From Parachlamydiaceae bacterium (GTDB lineage Bacteria > Chlamydiota > Chlamydiia > Chlamydiales > Parachlamydiaceae), in NCBI GenBank assembly GCA_013815395.1, contig JACDGH010000029.1:1-15420 (forward strand): DNA of 15,420 nucleotides. The letters run 5' to 3'. Positions 6,518 through 14,378 of the stretch are shown one piece after another. A program made the position numbers and the translations under genes. The notes beneath the pieces are model-generated. The model had not been told where the DNA came from, did not search any database, and worked only from the letters and a program-made list of their open reading frames with translations. Positions within the stretch are counted from its first letter, which is position 1, and every line of letters begins with the position of its first letter.

Positions 6518-7030
6518 TTATAGATCAGAAATATGCACTTGCGATTCTTGCGAACGCTTAATGCTCTTATGATCAAGGAAATTTTGTAAGATGATGCAGG
6601 CGGCGACAACGTCCACAACGCGGGAACGTTTTTTTCTGGACATGCTGCCTTCGCGCAGCGAGCGGTCTGCTTGAACTGTAGTAAGGCGCTCATCCCAGGT
6701 AGAAATCGGAATAGTTGTCTTTTGTCGCAAAAGTTCGACAAAATGAATTACTTCATCAGCAATCATACCCTTTTTCCCGCTCATCATGAGTGGAAGTCCG
6801 ATGACAATCTCTTCGATAATGTATTTATTGTCTTCGGCATGTTTGCTGATTTGATTGATTAACTTAATAACAGTATCTTCTATTTTTTTTTCGCAAACAA
6901 ATGTAATCAAGGGACTTGCAATAAATTGTCTTTCATCGGAAAGTGCAATTCCAATGCGCGCAAGGCCATAGTCTAGTCCAATAAGGCGATGGATGATAGG
7001 TTTAACCTTGGGCGCATCAAAATGAGTCAT
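6518..7030 (-). CDS. ruvX: Putative pre-16S rRNA nuclease / Holliday-junction resolvase homologue YqgF
   Basis: Member of the YqgF/RuvX family (RNase H fold), thought to act in maturation of the 5' end of 16S rRNA and earlier proposed as a Holliday-junction resolvase. The 170 residues show the family landmarks: IGLDYGLARIGIALSD at 17-32 with the first catalytic Asp (20), IVIGLPLMMSGKKG at 76-89, WDERLTT at 112-118 with the second acidic site, and VVDVVAA at 138-144 with the third acidic residue (Asp140). The N-terminal 16 and C-terminal 20 residues extend slightly beyond the core. Its ATG overlaps the pyrG stop as ATGA, indicating translational coupling. Last gene of the kdsB-pyrG-ruvX unit; the same order is known in Chlamydia. 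Confidence 0.93.
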   Translation of the reverse strand: MTHFDAPKVKPIIHRLIGLDYGLARIGIALSDERQFIASPLITFVCEKKIEDTVIKLINQISKHAEDNKYIIEEIVIGLPLMMSGKKGMIADEVIHFVELLRQKTTIPISTWDERLTTVQADRSLREGSMSRKKRSRVVDVVAACIILQNFLDHKSIKRSQESQVHISDL

Positions 7031-8652
7031 TTTATTCCTTTTTCAGCATTAGCGATAGTAGCTTTAATAAATTCAAGGAATAAAGGATGAGGGTCTGTGG
7101 GTTTAGATTTGAATTCTGGATGGAACTGTACACCTAACATCCAAGGGTGATCTTGGATTTCAGCAATTTCACAGAGGGAGCCTTCTTCGAGGAGCCCCGT
7201 GCAAACAAAACCTTGCTTTTCCATCTCTTCTTTATACTTATTGTTAAATTCGTAACGGTGCCGATGGCGCTCTCCAATCATGTCTTTTTTATAGGCCTTA
7301 TGAGCAAGGGAACCTGTCTTTAAAGTGCAATTGTAGTTCCCAAGTCGCATCGTCCCACCCATGCCTTGCACATTGCGCTGCTCGCTGAGCAATGAAATTA
7401 CAGGATTTTGAGTGTATGGATCAATTTCTGTAGAGTTAGCGTCTTTAATTTCGGAAACATGTCTAGCAAATTCTACAGCCATGACCTGCATCCCTAAGCA
7501 AATGCCGAAATAAGGAATTTTGTTCTCTCGGCAGAATTTGGCAGTCATAATCTTGCCAAGCCAACCACGTTCTCCAAAACCTCCGGGCACAAGATACCCA
7601 TCGCAATTTAAAATGGTTGCATCAAGTTGGTTGCCATCGAACACTTTATCGGCTTCATAACGTTTGACATCCAGCTTATAACCTGTAGCAATAGCTGCAT
7701 GCTGCAATGATTCCAATATCGATTTATAAGCATCTTGGTGTTGCACGTATTTTCCTACCAAGCCCACAGTGATTGTGCCTTTTGGCTGCCGAATGACATC
7801 AATAATTTTTTCCCAGTCGCTAAGTTCAATTTTTTTATCTGGAAGGTTGAGCATTTTGCAAATTTTTGTGTCGATTTCTTGCTCATGCAATTTAATAGGA
7901 ACTTCATAAATGCTATGTTCGACGTCCACTTCTTCAATGACCGCGCTGCGAGGTACGTTGCAATAAAGGCTGATTTTATCTTTCACTTCATCAGAGAGGG
8001 AGATCTCAGAGCGGCATAAAATGATATCTGGAAAAATACCAATAGCCCGTAACTGTTGGACCGAATGCTGTGATGGTTTAGTCTTAACTTCACCAGCCGC
8101 CTTTAAATAGGGAACGTATGTTAAATGCACATTAATGCACTGTCCAGCAGGGTAATCGTTACGAAATTGTCGAATGGCTTCCATGAAAGGTAATGATTCG
8201 ATATCGCCTACCGTCCCTCCAATTTCAACAAGGACCACATCAACATTATCAATTTGTTTAGCACAATTGATGATTCTTTTCTTAATTTCATCGGTAATAT
8301 GTGGAATGACTTGCACCGTCTTGCCAAGGTAATCGCCCTGACGTTCTCTCTTAATGACAGTGTTATAGATTTGACCTGAAGTAGCATTAGATGAGGCAGA
8401 AAGAGGGGAGTTGGTAAAGCGATAATAGTGTCCTAAATCCAGATCTGTTTCTGCTCCATCATCTGTCACATAGACTTCTCCATGTTGATAAGGGCTCATC
8501 GTGCCTGGATCAACATTTAAATAAGGATCTAATTTTAACACAGCAATAGATAAGCCTTTTTTTTCCAAAAGCATTCCAAGCGATGCTGTGGTAAGGCCTT
8601 TGCCCAATGAGGAACAAACGCCGCCTGTTACGAAAATGAATTTTGTTTGCAT
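7027..8652 (-). CDS. pyrG: CTP synthase
   Basis: Converts UTP to CTP using ATP and glutamine, in the cytosol. At 541 residues it is full length. The N-terminal synthetase domain begins with the P-loop GGVCSSLGKG at 10-19 and includes VEIGGTVGDIES at 142-153. The C-terminal class I glutamine amidotransferase domain has the oxyanion region PGGFGERG at 356-363, the nucleophile in FGICLGMQ (Cys385), and VQFHPEF with His511 and Glu513, completing the triad. It overlaps the end of kdsB by 25 bases in another frame and runs into ruvX with a 4-base overlap. I see no clear Shine-Dalgarno before its ATG, which suggests that it depends on translation of kdsB. It supplies CTP, the co-substrate of its operon partner KdsB. 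Confidence 0.97.
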   Translation of the reverse strand: MQTKFIFVTGGVCSSLGKGLTTASLGMLLEKKGLSIAVLKLDPYLNVDPGTMSPYQHGEVYVTDDGAETDLDLGHYYRFTNSPLSASSNATSGQIYNTVIKRERQGDYLGKTVQVIPHITDEIKKRIINCAKQIDNVDVVLVEIGGTVGDIESLPFMEAIRQFRNDYPAGQCINVHLTYVPYLKAAGEVKTKPSQHSVQQLRAIGIFPDIILCRSEISLSDEVKDKISLYCNVPRSAVIEEVDVEHSIYEVPIKLHEQEIDTKICKMLNLPDKKIELSDWEKIIDVIRQPKGTITVGLVGKYVQHQDAYKSILESLQHAAIATGYKLDVKRYEADKVFDGNQLDATILNCDGYLVPGGFGERGWLGKIMTAKFCRENKIPYFGICLGMQVMAVEFARHVSEIKDANSTEIDPYTQNPVISLLSEQRNVQGMGGTMRLGNYNCTLKTGSLAHKAYKKDMIGERHRHRYEFNNKYKEEMEKQGFVCTGLLEEGSLCEIAEIQDHPWMLGVQFHPEFKSKPTDPHPLFLEFIKATIANAEKGIK

Positions 8653-9404
8653 AATTCTTGCTCGACTTTCTTAATATCTTCAGGAGTATTTACGCCGACG
8701 CTGGCACTATTGACGACAGCGGCTTTGATTTTGTAGCCATGTTCAAGCACTTTTAACTGCTCAAGATCTTCAGCTTGCTGCAGGGGAGTCATAGGTAGAT
8801 TGCGATAAGTTAGTAGAAATTGGGGCCGATAAGCATAGACTCCTACATGTTTATAATAGGTGTTATTAGAACGAAAAGTTTTGCAGAAACTTCCTGGGAG
8901 GAGAGCGCGGCTAAAATATAATACATTGCCATGAAGATCTAAAATGCATTTCACATTGCCGGGGTCTGCGGCCTCTTCTTCTGATTTTATAGCCACTACA
9001 GCAGTTGACATCACAGCATTAGGATCGTTTTGTAAAATTTTGATAATGCTTGTTGTTACAGATGGGTCGATGCAGGGCTCATCTCCCTGAATATTAACGA
9101 TGACAGAGGCTTTTTGCAGTTCGGGTGATTGGTCAACAACGAAAGCTATTCGATCGGAGCCGGTGGCACAATTAGTTGGGGTCATAACAGCTTTGCCGCC
9201 GAAGGAAATTACATGGTCATAAATGCGATCATCGTCGGTTGCAATTAAGATATCGGAAAGTAAAGTACACCGTTTGGCATTTTCGTAGGTGCGTTGAATT
9301 AAGGATTTACCGTAGATGCTGGCAAGGATTTTGCCTGGAAAGCGCGTGCTACCATAGCGTGCTGGAATGATAGCAACGACTGGCGAATGATGATCTTTAA
9401 CCAT
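8628..9404 (-). CDS. kdsB: 3-deoxy-manno-octulosonate (CMP-Kdo) cytidylyltransferase
   Basis: Activates Kdo with CTP to CMP-Kdo for the inner core of lipopolysaccharide, in the cytosol. Counting from the ATG at 9404 gives 258 residues, close to the family norm. Motifs: IPARYGSTRFPGK at 13-25 (nucleotide-binding loop), a TDDDRI segment near 56-61, ATGSDRIA near 80-87, and NIQGDEP at 104-110 (metal and substrate site). The open frame extends to a TTG at 9435-9437, but that codon lies upstream of the start of transcription predicted from the promoter at 9439-9467. Known KdsB proteins also start only a few residues before IPAR. I therefore place the start at 9404. First gene of kdsB-pyrG-ruvX. 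Confidence 0.94.
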   Translation of the reverse strand: MVKDHHSPVVAIIPARYGSTRFPGKILASIYGKSLIQRTYENAKRCTLLSDILIATDDDRIYDHVISFGGKAVMTPTNCATGSDRIAFVVDQSPELQKASVIVNIQGDEPCIDPSVTTSIIKILQNDPNAVMSTAVVAIKSEEEAADPGNVKCILDLHGNVLYFSRALLPGSFCKTFRSNNTYYKHVGVYAYRPQFLLTYRNLPMTPLQQAEDLEQLKVLEHGYKIKAAVVNSASVGVNTPEDIKKVEQELCKQNSFS

Positions 9405-9438
9405 ACTATCTCTTAAACTTGGGTTATGAATGGTCAAA

Positions 9439-9467
9439 AGTATAGCTGATTGCTATCATAAACTCAA
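9439..9467 (-). promoter_or_regulatory. Promoter of the kdsB-pyrG-ruvX operon
   Basis: On the minus strand TTGAGT (9462-9467) and TATACT (9439-9444) are separated by exactly 17 bases. Transcription would begin near 9432, giving a leader of about 28 bases before the ATG at 9404 and excluding the TTG at 9437 as a start codon. The -35 hexamer is identical to that proposed for tpiA. Confidence 0.6.
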
Positions 9468-9545
9468 GCATTCTCTATATTCGCTATATTCTATTACCAT
9501 TTTTTTAAATTTCTATTTTTTCAATTCATGATTTTCAACTTTTTA

Positions 9546-9574
9546 TTGAATAAGTATTATAAATATGATATTAT
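9546..9574 (+). promoter_or_regulatory. Promoter of the CPAF-like gene
   Basis: TTGAAT (9546-9551) and TATTAT (9569-9574) with a 17-base spacer, in the divergent gap with kdsB. Transcription would start near 9581, about 33 bases before the ATG. AAGGA at 9603-9607 is a good ribosome site six bases from the start codon at 9614. Confidence 0.6.
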
Positions 9575-9613
9575 TTTATTTTGTTAATTAAAATCACATT
9601 TTAAGGATGATTT

Positions 9614-11386
9614 ATGAGCATATTTCTTAAGCGTTTTTGCCTCGGGGTTTTAGTGGCATTCCCTCTATTTCTTAAAGCCGGAAGCCAGGGGCAAATGTTA
9701 GGCGATTTAGACAACATTAAGAATGCCTTTAAAGTTTCTTATGCACCTGCAGAGTGGAAGAATAAATTTTCTGAGTGGGACCTTGATGCAGAAATTGACA
9801 GCGCTAAAGCTAATGTAATTGCCTCTTCAGGAACTATGACAACTAAAGACTTTCAGCGCCTTGTAAAGAAATTCATAAACTCTACGAAAGATTATCATGT
9901 TAGTATTGCTTTTCATTCTACAGAATTAGCCACCCTGCCTTTTCGCGTCAAAAGTGCCAACGGTAAATATTTCATTTCATACATTAATCGTAAGCAACTC
10001 TCTTCAAGTTCTTTTCCTTTTTTTATTGGGGATGAATTGGTTCTATTTGATGGTCGCCCGGTTAATGAAGTTGTTACCGAATTGCTAGAAGATGGAGCTC
10101 ATTCTAATGAACAGACTGATCAAGCCTTAGCTGAGATGACTTTAACACGCCGTTCAGGCAAAAAAGCTCAGAATGTTCCTAATGGACCTGTCAGCATTGC
10201 GGTTCTTTCTAAAGGATCTTCAAAACCTTTATCCCATCAGCTTATTTGGAATTACACACCCGAAAAAATTTCTCCCCCGCCCAAAGATGCTAAACCTTCA
10301 ACATCAATGACCGCCTTAGCTAGATCTGTGCGACCTTTGCGAAAGCCAGAAATTAAAAAGAAAAACATCTTTGCAAATCCAATTTTTCAAAAACTGTTTT
10401 TATTACCTGACTTTAAAGATTTAATTAGCGTGGACGAGGGTAATGATGAAGATGAAGAGGGGTCTGATTTTATAGGTGGACGAGATAGTTTCATTCCAAC
10501 ATTAGGAAGGGTTTGGTGGAAATCGCCTGATGATTGTCCTTTTAATGCCTATCTTTTCGAGTTAGAAGATCATAAATTGGTGGGATATGTGAGAATTTCT
10601 ACATACATGCCAACAAGCTTTTATGCCGTTGAAGAATTTGCTAAAATTATTGCTTATATGGAAGAACGCTCTGACGCCCTAGTTATTGATCAGGTAGATA
10701 ATCCGGGAGGTTCGCTTTTTTATTTATATGCATTGGCCTCTATGCTGACCGATCAACCGCTCATAACGCCGCTACATCGCACAGCAATTTCCCAGGCAGA
10801 TGTGCATGCAGCTATTACATTAATTCCTATTTTTGAATCAATATCATCCGATCAGCAAGCTCAAACTGTTTTTGGAGACACTTTTGAAGGTACTCCTGTA
10901 ACGCATCAGCTATGCCAATTTGTGCTTAATTTTTTCCGTTTCACTATAAATGAATGGAATGCTGGTAGAAGACTTACGGAACCTTCTTTCATGTATGGCA
11001 TCGACCACATCAATCCGAATCCCGATACGCATTACACTAAACCCATTTTAGTATTGATTAATAGCCTCGCCTTCTCAGGTGGTGATTTCTTTCCAGCTAT
11101 CCTTCAAGATAATCATCGCGTGACTCTAATGGGATCACGCACAGCTGGAGCAGGGGGATGTGTTTTAAATTTAACTTTTCCTAGCTTGAATGGAATTGAA
11201 GGAGTAAATTTTACAGGCTCTATTGCTGAAAGATGCGATAAAAATCCTATTGAAAATCTAGGAGTGACTCCCGACATCCCGTATGAGATCACTGAAAATG
11301 ATCTTCGACATAATTATGTGGATTATGTCGAAGCAATCCGCAAAACCCTTACGATACTTTTAGAAGCGCCAAAGGTAGAAGATTAA
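9614..11386 (+). CDS. cpa: CPAF-like secreted serine protease (S41 family)
   Basis: Homologue of chlamydial protease-like activity factor (CT858 in C. trachomatis), a secreted S41/tail-specific-protease-type enzyme acting on host and bacterial proteins. The 590 residues are near CPAF length. Residues 1 to about 22 form a Sec signal peptide (basic start, hydrophobic core). Similarity is recognisable along the protein: VSYAPAEWKNKFSEWDL at 41-57, KDYHVSIAFHS with catalytic His95, IGDELVLFDGRPV at 138-150 (PDZ-like part), IDQVDNPGGSLFYLYALASM near 358-377, AFSGGDFFP with nucleophile Ser488, and IENLGVTPDIP with Glu547. By comparison with CPAF (His105, Ser499, Glu558) the triad is intact. Between about 241 and 295, the segment matching the self-inhibitory, self-cleaved part of CPAF is divergent: a Lys/Arg-rich stretch followed by an acidic cluster (DEGNDEDEEGSD, 274-285). 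Its gene stands alone under its own promoter. Confidence 0.93.
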   Translation: MSIFLKRFCLGVLVAFPLFLKAGSQGQMLGDLDNIKNAFKVSYAPAEWKNKFSEWDLDAEIDSAKANVIASSGTMTTKDFQRLVKKFINSTKDYHVSIAFHSTELATLPFRVKSANGKYFISYINRKQLSSSSFPFFIGDELVLFDGRPVNEVVTELLEDGAHSNEQTDQALAEMTLTRRSGKKAQNVPNGPVSIAVLSKGSSKPLSHQLIWNYTPEKISPPPKDAKPSTSMTALARSVRPLRKPEIKKKNIFANPIFQKLFLLPDFKDLISVDEGNDEDEEGSDFIGGRDSFIPTLGRVWWKSPDDCPFNAYLFELEDHKLVGYVRISTYMPTSFYAVEEFAKIIAYMEERSDALVIDQVDNPGGSLFYLYALASMLTDQPLITPLHRTAISQADVHAAITLIPIFESISSDQQAQTVFGDTFEGTPVTHQLCQFVLNFFRFTINEWNAGRRLTEPSFMYGIDHINPNPDTHYTKPILVLINSLAFSGGDFFPAILQDNHRVTLMGSRTAGAGGCVLNLTFPSLNGIEGVNFTGSIAERCDKNPIENLGVTPDIPYEITENDLRHNYVDYVEAIRKTLTILLEAPKVED

Positions 11387-11388
11387 CC

Positions 11389-11410
11389 AAGCTTAGGAAA
11401 AAAGCTTTTT
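11389..11410. terminator. Small hairpin between convergent genes
   Basis: AAGCTT at 11389-11394 and 11402-11407 can form a 6-bp stem with a 7-base loop, followed on the plus strand by a few T. It lies 3 bases after the CPAF-like stop and overlaps the last codons of the convergent gene. With the stem this short and AT-rich, it is at best a weak terminator. Confidence 0.3.
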
Positions 11411-12931
11411 GAGATCAACAGAATGAAGTGGTTGATCCCCAACCCATGCATTATCAACTGCTACCTCTAGGATGTTAGGCCCCATCACTACTCTGTGGGT
11501 AGACAGTTGATTGTTAACAAAGGGAATTGATTGAAGCTGGCTTAGCACTTCTTTAGAATCATTGATGCCTTTAACCGCCTGTAAATAATTGCCAATGGCA
11601 TCTTTGCGCAATTTGCCCTGAAACATATCTACCTCTGTAGGATTACAAGAGCAATTTGTTGTAATTAGAGGTGATTGTTCACTTAACATTCGGAGAACAT
11701 GTCCATTTTCTTTGTCCTTATCCCACACATTTTTAAAATCTTGTTCTTGGTACATTGAAAATGTGCCTGCTTTAGTTTTGTCAGAAACAGTCAAATGATA
11801 AGGTCCGAGCGGCTTATTTGCTGCTACAAATTCTTTGGCTGCATTAAAAGATGAGCAATTGTCCAGGATTAAACGATTATAGAAAGCGGAAGGTATTCCC
11901 TCAAAAGAGTCAACTTCTGAAAAGTAAGGCGTGACGTTCATTGCAACGCACATTCCTTGATTATTAATACCAGTAACAGTGCCAAGGAGCCCTGGAACAC
12001 CTATTTCAGCTGTCTGAATTCCGGTAGTTGCATTAACGCGTGAAACAATAAGACTTAAAGCGCCGATATTTCCGAATGACTGCCAATCCATGTTGCGGGC
12101 AATTAATGGGGAATGGGTTTGATCATAAATTGCAGCTAATGAACATGCGGCCAGCTGAATTGGGGAGTTTTGCGGAGCCACTTGTTGTTCTTTCTCTCTT
12201 GCACGCATATTATTGGGTGAAATTAAACCCATATCCGGCATGAGTTGAAGAAAAACAAGGTCATCAAGAGTTATAGCTTTTTCAAATTTAGATTTTCTTG
12301 CATTGTAACCATCGACCACACCTTTAAGTTCTTTAAGATATTGGGATGGAATTTTAGATTTTACTAACTGTAAAGATTTACTCAATTGCGATGGTTTGGC
12401 TACTTTTGAAAGAGTATGCAAGCAAAATTCTATATTATGGCGGATGTCGGCTATTTTTTTCCCTAAGAGATAACCATAAGTATACCCAGCTTGATACGGT
12501 TCTGTCGATTCGATTTTTAAGATTGGCACGTCCTTATCATAGTAAATCTCACCTAAAAGAATCCCATTTTTTTCTAACTTTTCAGGAAGATAGGCGTGAT
12601 TTTTCATATCATGTCGCGTAGGGACCAGACAATTTAGTATTCTAGCGGCAAGATAGGTCGTTCCGATAATAACAACGCTGGTTAATGCCAATCCAATAAC
12701 TACATAAGTTGTTGGCACAAAGCATGCAACTAAAGCAAGTCCAGCTCCTATAATGTATGCGGAAAATTTAGCAACTTTACGTGTTGTGGGATGATCATAC
12801 ATTAGATAGTTAGCTTTTAAACTAAATAGTCCCTTAAAAACTGGATGTTTAGTCCAAGTTTTAGCAGATGGAAGATTAATCGACTGTGTTTCTGAATTTA
12901 CAAAATTATCTGAGAATACATTAAAATTCAT
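11393..12931 (-). CDS. Membrane-tethered Ntn hydrolase, C45/acid-ceramidase-like, possible Inc protein
   Basis: A 512-residue protein of two parts. Residues 1-52 are polar and carry no Sec signal. Residues 56-97 form a bilobed hydrophobic segment (two helices with a short FVPTT turn), the hallmark of chlamydial inclusion membrane (Inc) proteins. The rest resembles linear-amide C-N hydrolases of the Ntn superfamily (peptidase C45 / acid ceramidase / phospholipase B-like): EPYQAGYTYGYLLG at 144-157, LAACSLAAIYD with the likely autoprocessing nucleophile Cys263, IARNMDW at 277-283, GINNQGMCVAMN at 321-332 with a candidate oxyanion Asn, and TTNCSCN at 424-430, where family members usually have TNH. 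The substrate (N-acyl amide, ceramide, peptide or lipid) cannot be told. The start is supported by AAGGA six bases upstream. Convergent with the CPAF-like gene, six bases apart. Confidence 0.8.
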   Translation of the reverse strand: MNFNVFSDNFVNSETQSINLPSAKTWTKHPVFKGLFSLKANYLMYDHPTTRKVAKFSAYIIGAGLALVACFVPTTYVVIGLALTSVVIIGTTYLAARILNCLVPTRHDMKNHAYLPEKLEKNGILLGEIYYDKDVPILKIESTEPYQAGYTYGYLLGKKIADIRHNIEFCLHTLSKVAKPSQLSKSLQLVKSKIPSQYLKELKGVVDGYNARKSKFEKAITLDDLVFLQLMPDMGLISPNNMRAREKEQQVAPQNSPIQLAACSLAAIYDQTHSPLIARNMDWQSFGNIGALSLIVSRVNATTGIQTAEIGVPGLLGTVTGINNQGMCVAMNVTPYFSEVDSFEGIPSAFYNRLILDNCSSFNAAKEFVAANKPLGPYHLTVSDKTKAGTFSMYQEQDFKNVWDKDKENGHVLRMLSEQSPLITTNCSCNPTEVDMFQGKLRKDAIGNYLQAVKGINDSKEVLSQLQSIPFVNNQLSTHRVVMGPNILEVAVDNAWVGDQPLHSVDLKKLFS

Positions 12932-12956
12932 AAGTTTTCCTTTTAGAATTAAAAAT

Positions 12957-12962
12957 ATTATA
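12957..12962 (-). promoter_or_regulatory. Probable -10 element of the Ntn hydrolase gene
   Basis: A perfect TATAAT lies on the minus strand 25 bases before the ATG at 12931. The -35 region is poor: TTAACA is 20 bases upstream of it and no better hexamer stands at 17. Either the promoter is weak or activated, or this is chance in AT-rich DNA. Confidence 0.4.
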
Positions 12963-13077
12963 TCTTAATCATATAAAGACATTGTTAAGATCTTCTATTT
13001 TTTCTAACTTTTTAGTAATTGCTTAAGGTGAGCGATGGCTCAAAATTTTGAAAAATGATTATTTAAGAAGAAAAACC

Positions 13078-13106
13078 TTGAGTTTCTTCCAAATGCGCAT
13101 TATCAT
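13078..13106 (+). promoter_or_regulatory. Promoter of tpiA-secG
   Basis: TTGAGT (13078-13083) and TATCAT (13101-13106) with a 17-base spacer. Transcription would begin near 13113, leaving a leader of about 26 bases before the preferred tpiA start at 13139. Confidence 0.55.
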
Positions 13107-13138
13107 ATTGCATTTATCTGAATATGAAAGGTGTTTGT

Positions 13139-13915
13139 ATGCTTCAAGTTCGCCGACCTACTATTATTGTTGGTAACTGGAAAATGCATAAAACGATTTC
13201 TGAAGCTAAAACATTCATCGAAAAATTAGCTTTAGGAGTTAATAAAAGCAACTCTGCTATATGGATTGCAGTGCCATTTACTGCTATCCAAGCCTCTGCT
13301 GATATTGCCATCAATACGCCCATTATTATAGGTGCGCAAAATGCCCATGAGCAAGAATCTGGTGCATTTACTGGTGAGATATCTTGTCACATGCTAAAAG
13401 AAGCGGGGGCATTTTTTGTTATTTTGGGACATTCAGAGCGGCGCATGTTATTTCATGAAACGAATCTCTGTATTAATAAAAAAATCAAGCAAGCTTTAAA
13501 AAACGAGCTACGTCCGCTTGTTTGCATTGGTGAAACTTTAGAACAGCATCAGAAACATTTAACTGGCCAAGTACTTGAGCAACAATTAAGCCAATGTTTT
13601 GAAAATCTCACTGATGCTGAAATGGAGAACATTGTATTAGCCTATGAGCCTATTTGGGCGATTGGCACAAATCAGACGGCTACTCCGGCGCAGGCTCAGA
13701 GTATACATAAGTTCTGTCGTGAGTATTTGAAACGGCATTGGAACAATGCTGTCGCAGAAAAAATTGTTATCCTATATGGTGGGTCAGTCAAACCTGACAA
13801 TGCATCGGCGCTATTGGCAGAGTCGGATATTGACGGGTTACTCATAGGAGGAAGTTCGCTTTCGGTGGATTCTTTTAGTAAAATCATCGAGGGCTACAAT
13901 ATCAACGTCTCTTAA
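13139..13915 (+). CDS. tpiA: Triosephosphate isomerase
   Basis: Interconverts dihydroxyacetone phosphate and glyceraldehyde 3-phosphate in glycolysis, joining the pentose-phosphate products of the zwf operon to central metabolism. Counting from the ATG at 13139 gives 258 residues. All catalytic residues are present: GNWKM with Asn13 and Lys15, LGHSERR with His98, AYEPIWAIGT with Glu170 at the base of the flexible loop, and the phosphate-binding LYGGSV near 212-217. An in-frame ATG at 13124 would add five residues, but it has no ribosome site. The sequence AAAGG at 13128-13132 stands about six bases before the ATG at 13139, inside that extension, so I choose the later start. secG follows 21 bases after the stop and is probably cotranscribed. 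Confidence 0.96.
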   Translation: MLQVRRPTIIVGNWKMHKTISEAKTFIEKLALGVNKSNSAIWIAVPFTAIQASADIAINTPIIIGAQNAHEQESGAFTGEISCHMLKEAGAFFVILGHSERRMLFHETNLCINKKIKQALKNELRPLVCIGETLEQHQKHLTGQVLEQQLSQCFENLTDAEMENIVLAYEPIWAIGTNQTATPAQAQSIHKFCREYLKRHWNNAVAEKIVILYGGSVKPDNASALLAESDIDGLLIGGSSLSVDSFSKIIEGYNINVS

Positions 13916-13936
13916 TGTTTAGAGAGGAATTTTTGT

Positions 13937-14227
13937 ATGGGATTATTTTTGTACTTTGTCGCTATCACACTTTTTATTTTGACTAGTATTTTCCTTTGTT
14001 TTGTTATTTTGATTCAAGAGAGCAAAAGTACAGGACTGGGAGCATCTTTTGGCGGCGAAGCCAGTGGATCCCTCTTTGGAACTTCAACTGCTGATGTCTT
14101 GAAAAAAATCACCGGTTGGGTAGCAGTGGTCTTCTTTACGGCTTGTGTTCTTTTGTCTTTTTGGACAACTTCAATGGCTCGATCACAGAGCACCCCCACC
14201 ACATTTCCTCAAGAGATGATTGAGTAA
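13937..14227 (+). CDS. secG: Protein-export membrane protein SecG
   Basis: Small inner-membrane subunit of the SecYEG translocon that assists SecA-driven export. The 96 residues show the family layout: a first membrane helix at about 3-25, the conserved cytoplasmic loop ILIQESKSTGLGASFGG with its Gly/Ser/Phe-rich continuation GSLFGTSTADVLKKIT, then a second helix at about 57-77 and a short polar tail. The Shine-Dalgarno GAGAGGA (13922-13928) lies eight bases before the ATG. It follows tpiA closely in one operon and ends ahead of the hairpin at 14282. The Sec pathway would be needed for export of the CPAF-like protein encoded nearby. Confidence 0.93.
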   Translation: MGLFLYFVAITLFILTSIFLCFVILIQESKSTGLGASFGGEASGSLFGTSTADVLKKITGWVAVVFFTACVLLSFWTTSMARSQSTPTTFPQEMIE

Positions 14228-14281
14228 AAAAAGGGGAGTTTAATAGTAGAATTAATTTCCTCAATAGACCTTTCACGATAT

Positions 14282-14363
14282 TCGCTTAAGCTAAAAATCA
14301 GGTCGAGACTTGGCTAACCTTGGCCGAGATGGCCTGATTTTTTAACATTAAGCGATTCAGGCC
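14282..14363. terminator. Two-way terminator with competing hairpins
   Basis: TCGCTTAA (14282-14289) and TAAAAATCAGG (14292-14302) pair with CCTGATTTTTTA (14333-14344) and TTAAGCGA (14348-14355), forming a long stem with a small internal bulge. Inside it, CTTGGCT/GGCCGAG (about 14309-14328) forms a second stem with a 6-base loop. The A/T-rich flanks make it suitable as a terminator in both directions, between secG and the minus-strand genes converging on it. GGCCTGA (14331-14337) can instead pair with TCAGGCC (14357-14363), which would break the outer stem. Confidence 0.75.
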
Positions 14364-14378
14364 GTCCCGGGTAAGTTC

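Noticed and set aside
6448..6741. Minus-strand frame of 97 codons overlapping ruvX
   Set aside because: It lies mostly within ruvX in another frame, and the ruvX motifs are complete. The peptide is Cys/Arg-rich and without a recognisable fold.
7735..8019. Open plus-strand frame of 94 codons inside pyrG
   Set aside because: It is antisense to a fully conserved CTP synthase, lacks a ribosome site and shows no family features. It is a shadow of the real gene.
12391..12621. Plus-strand frame of 76 codons inside the Ntn hydrolase gene
   Set aside because: Antisense to a conserved region of the hydrolase, with no initiation signals.
13124..13138. Five-residue extension of tpiA
   Set aside because: The ATG at 13124 has no Shine-Dalgarno, and the AAAGG for the ATG at 13139 lies inside it. 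Family alignment also favours the shorter form.
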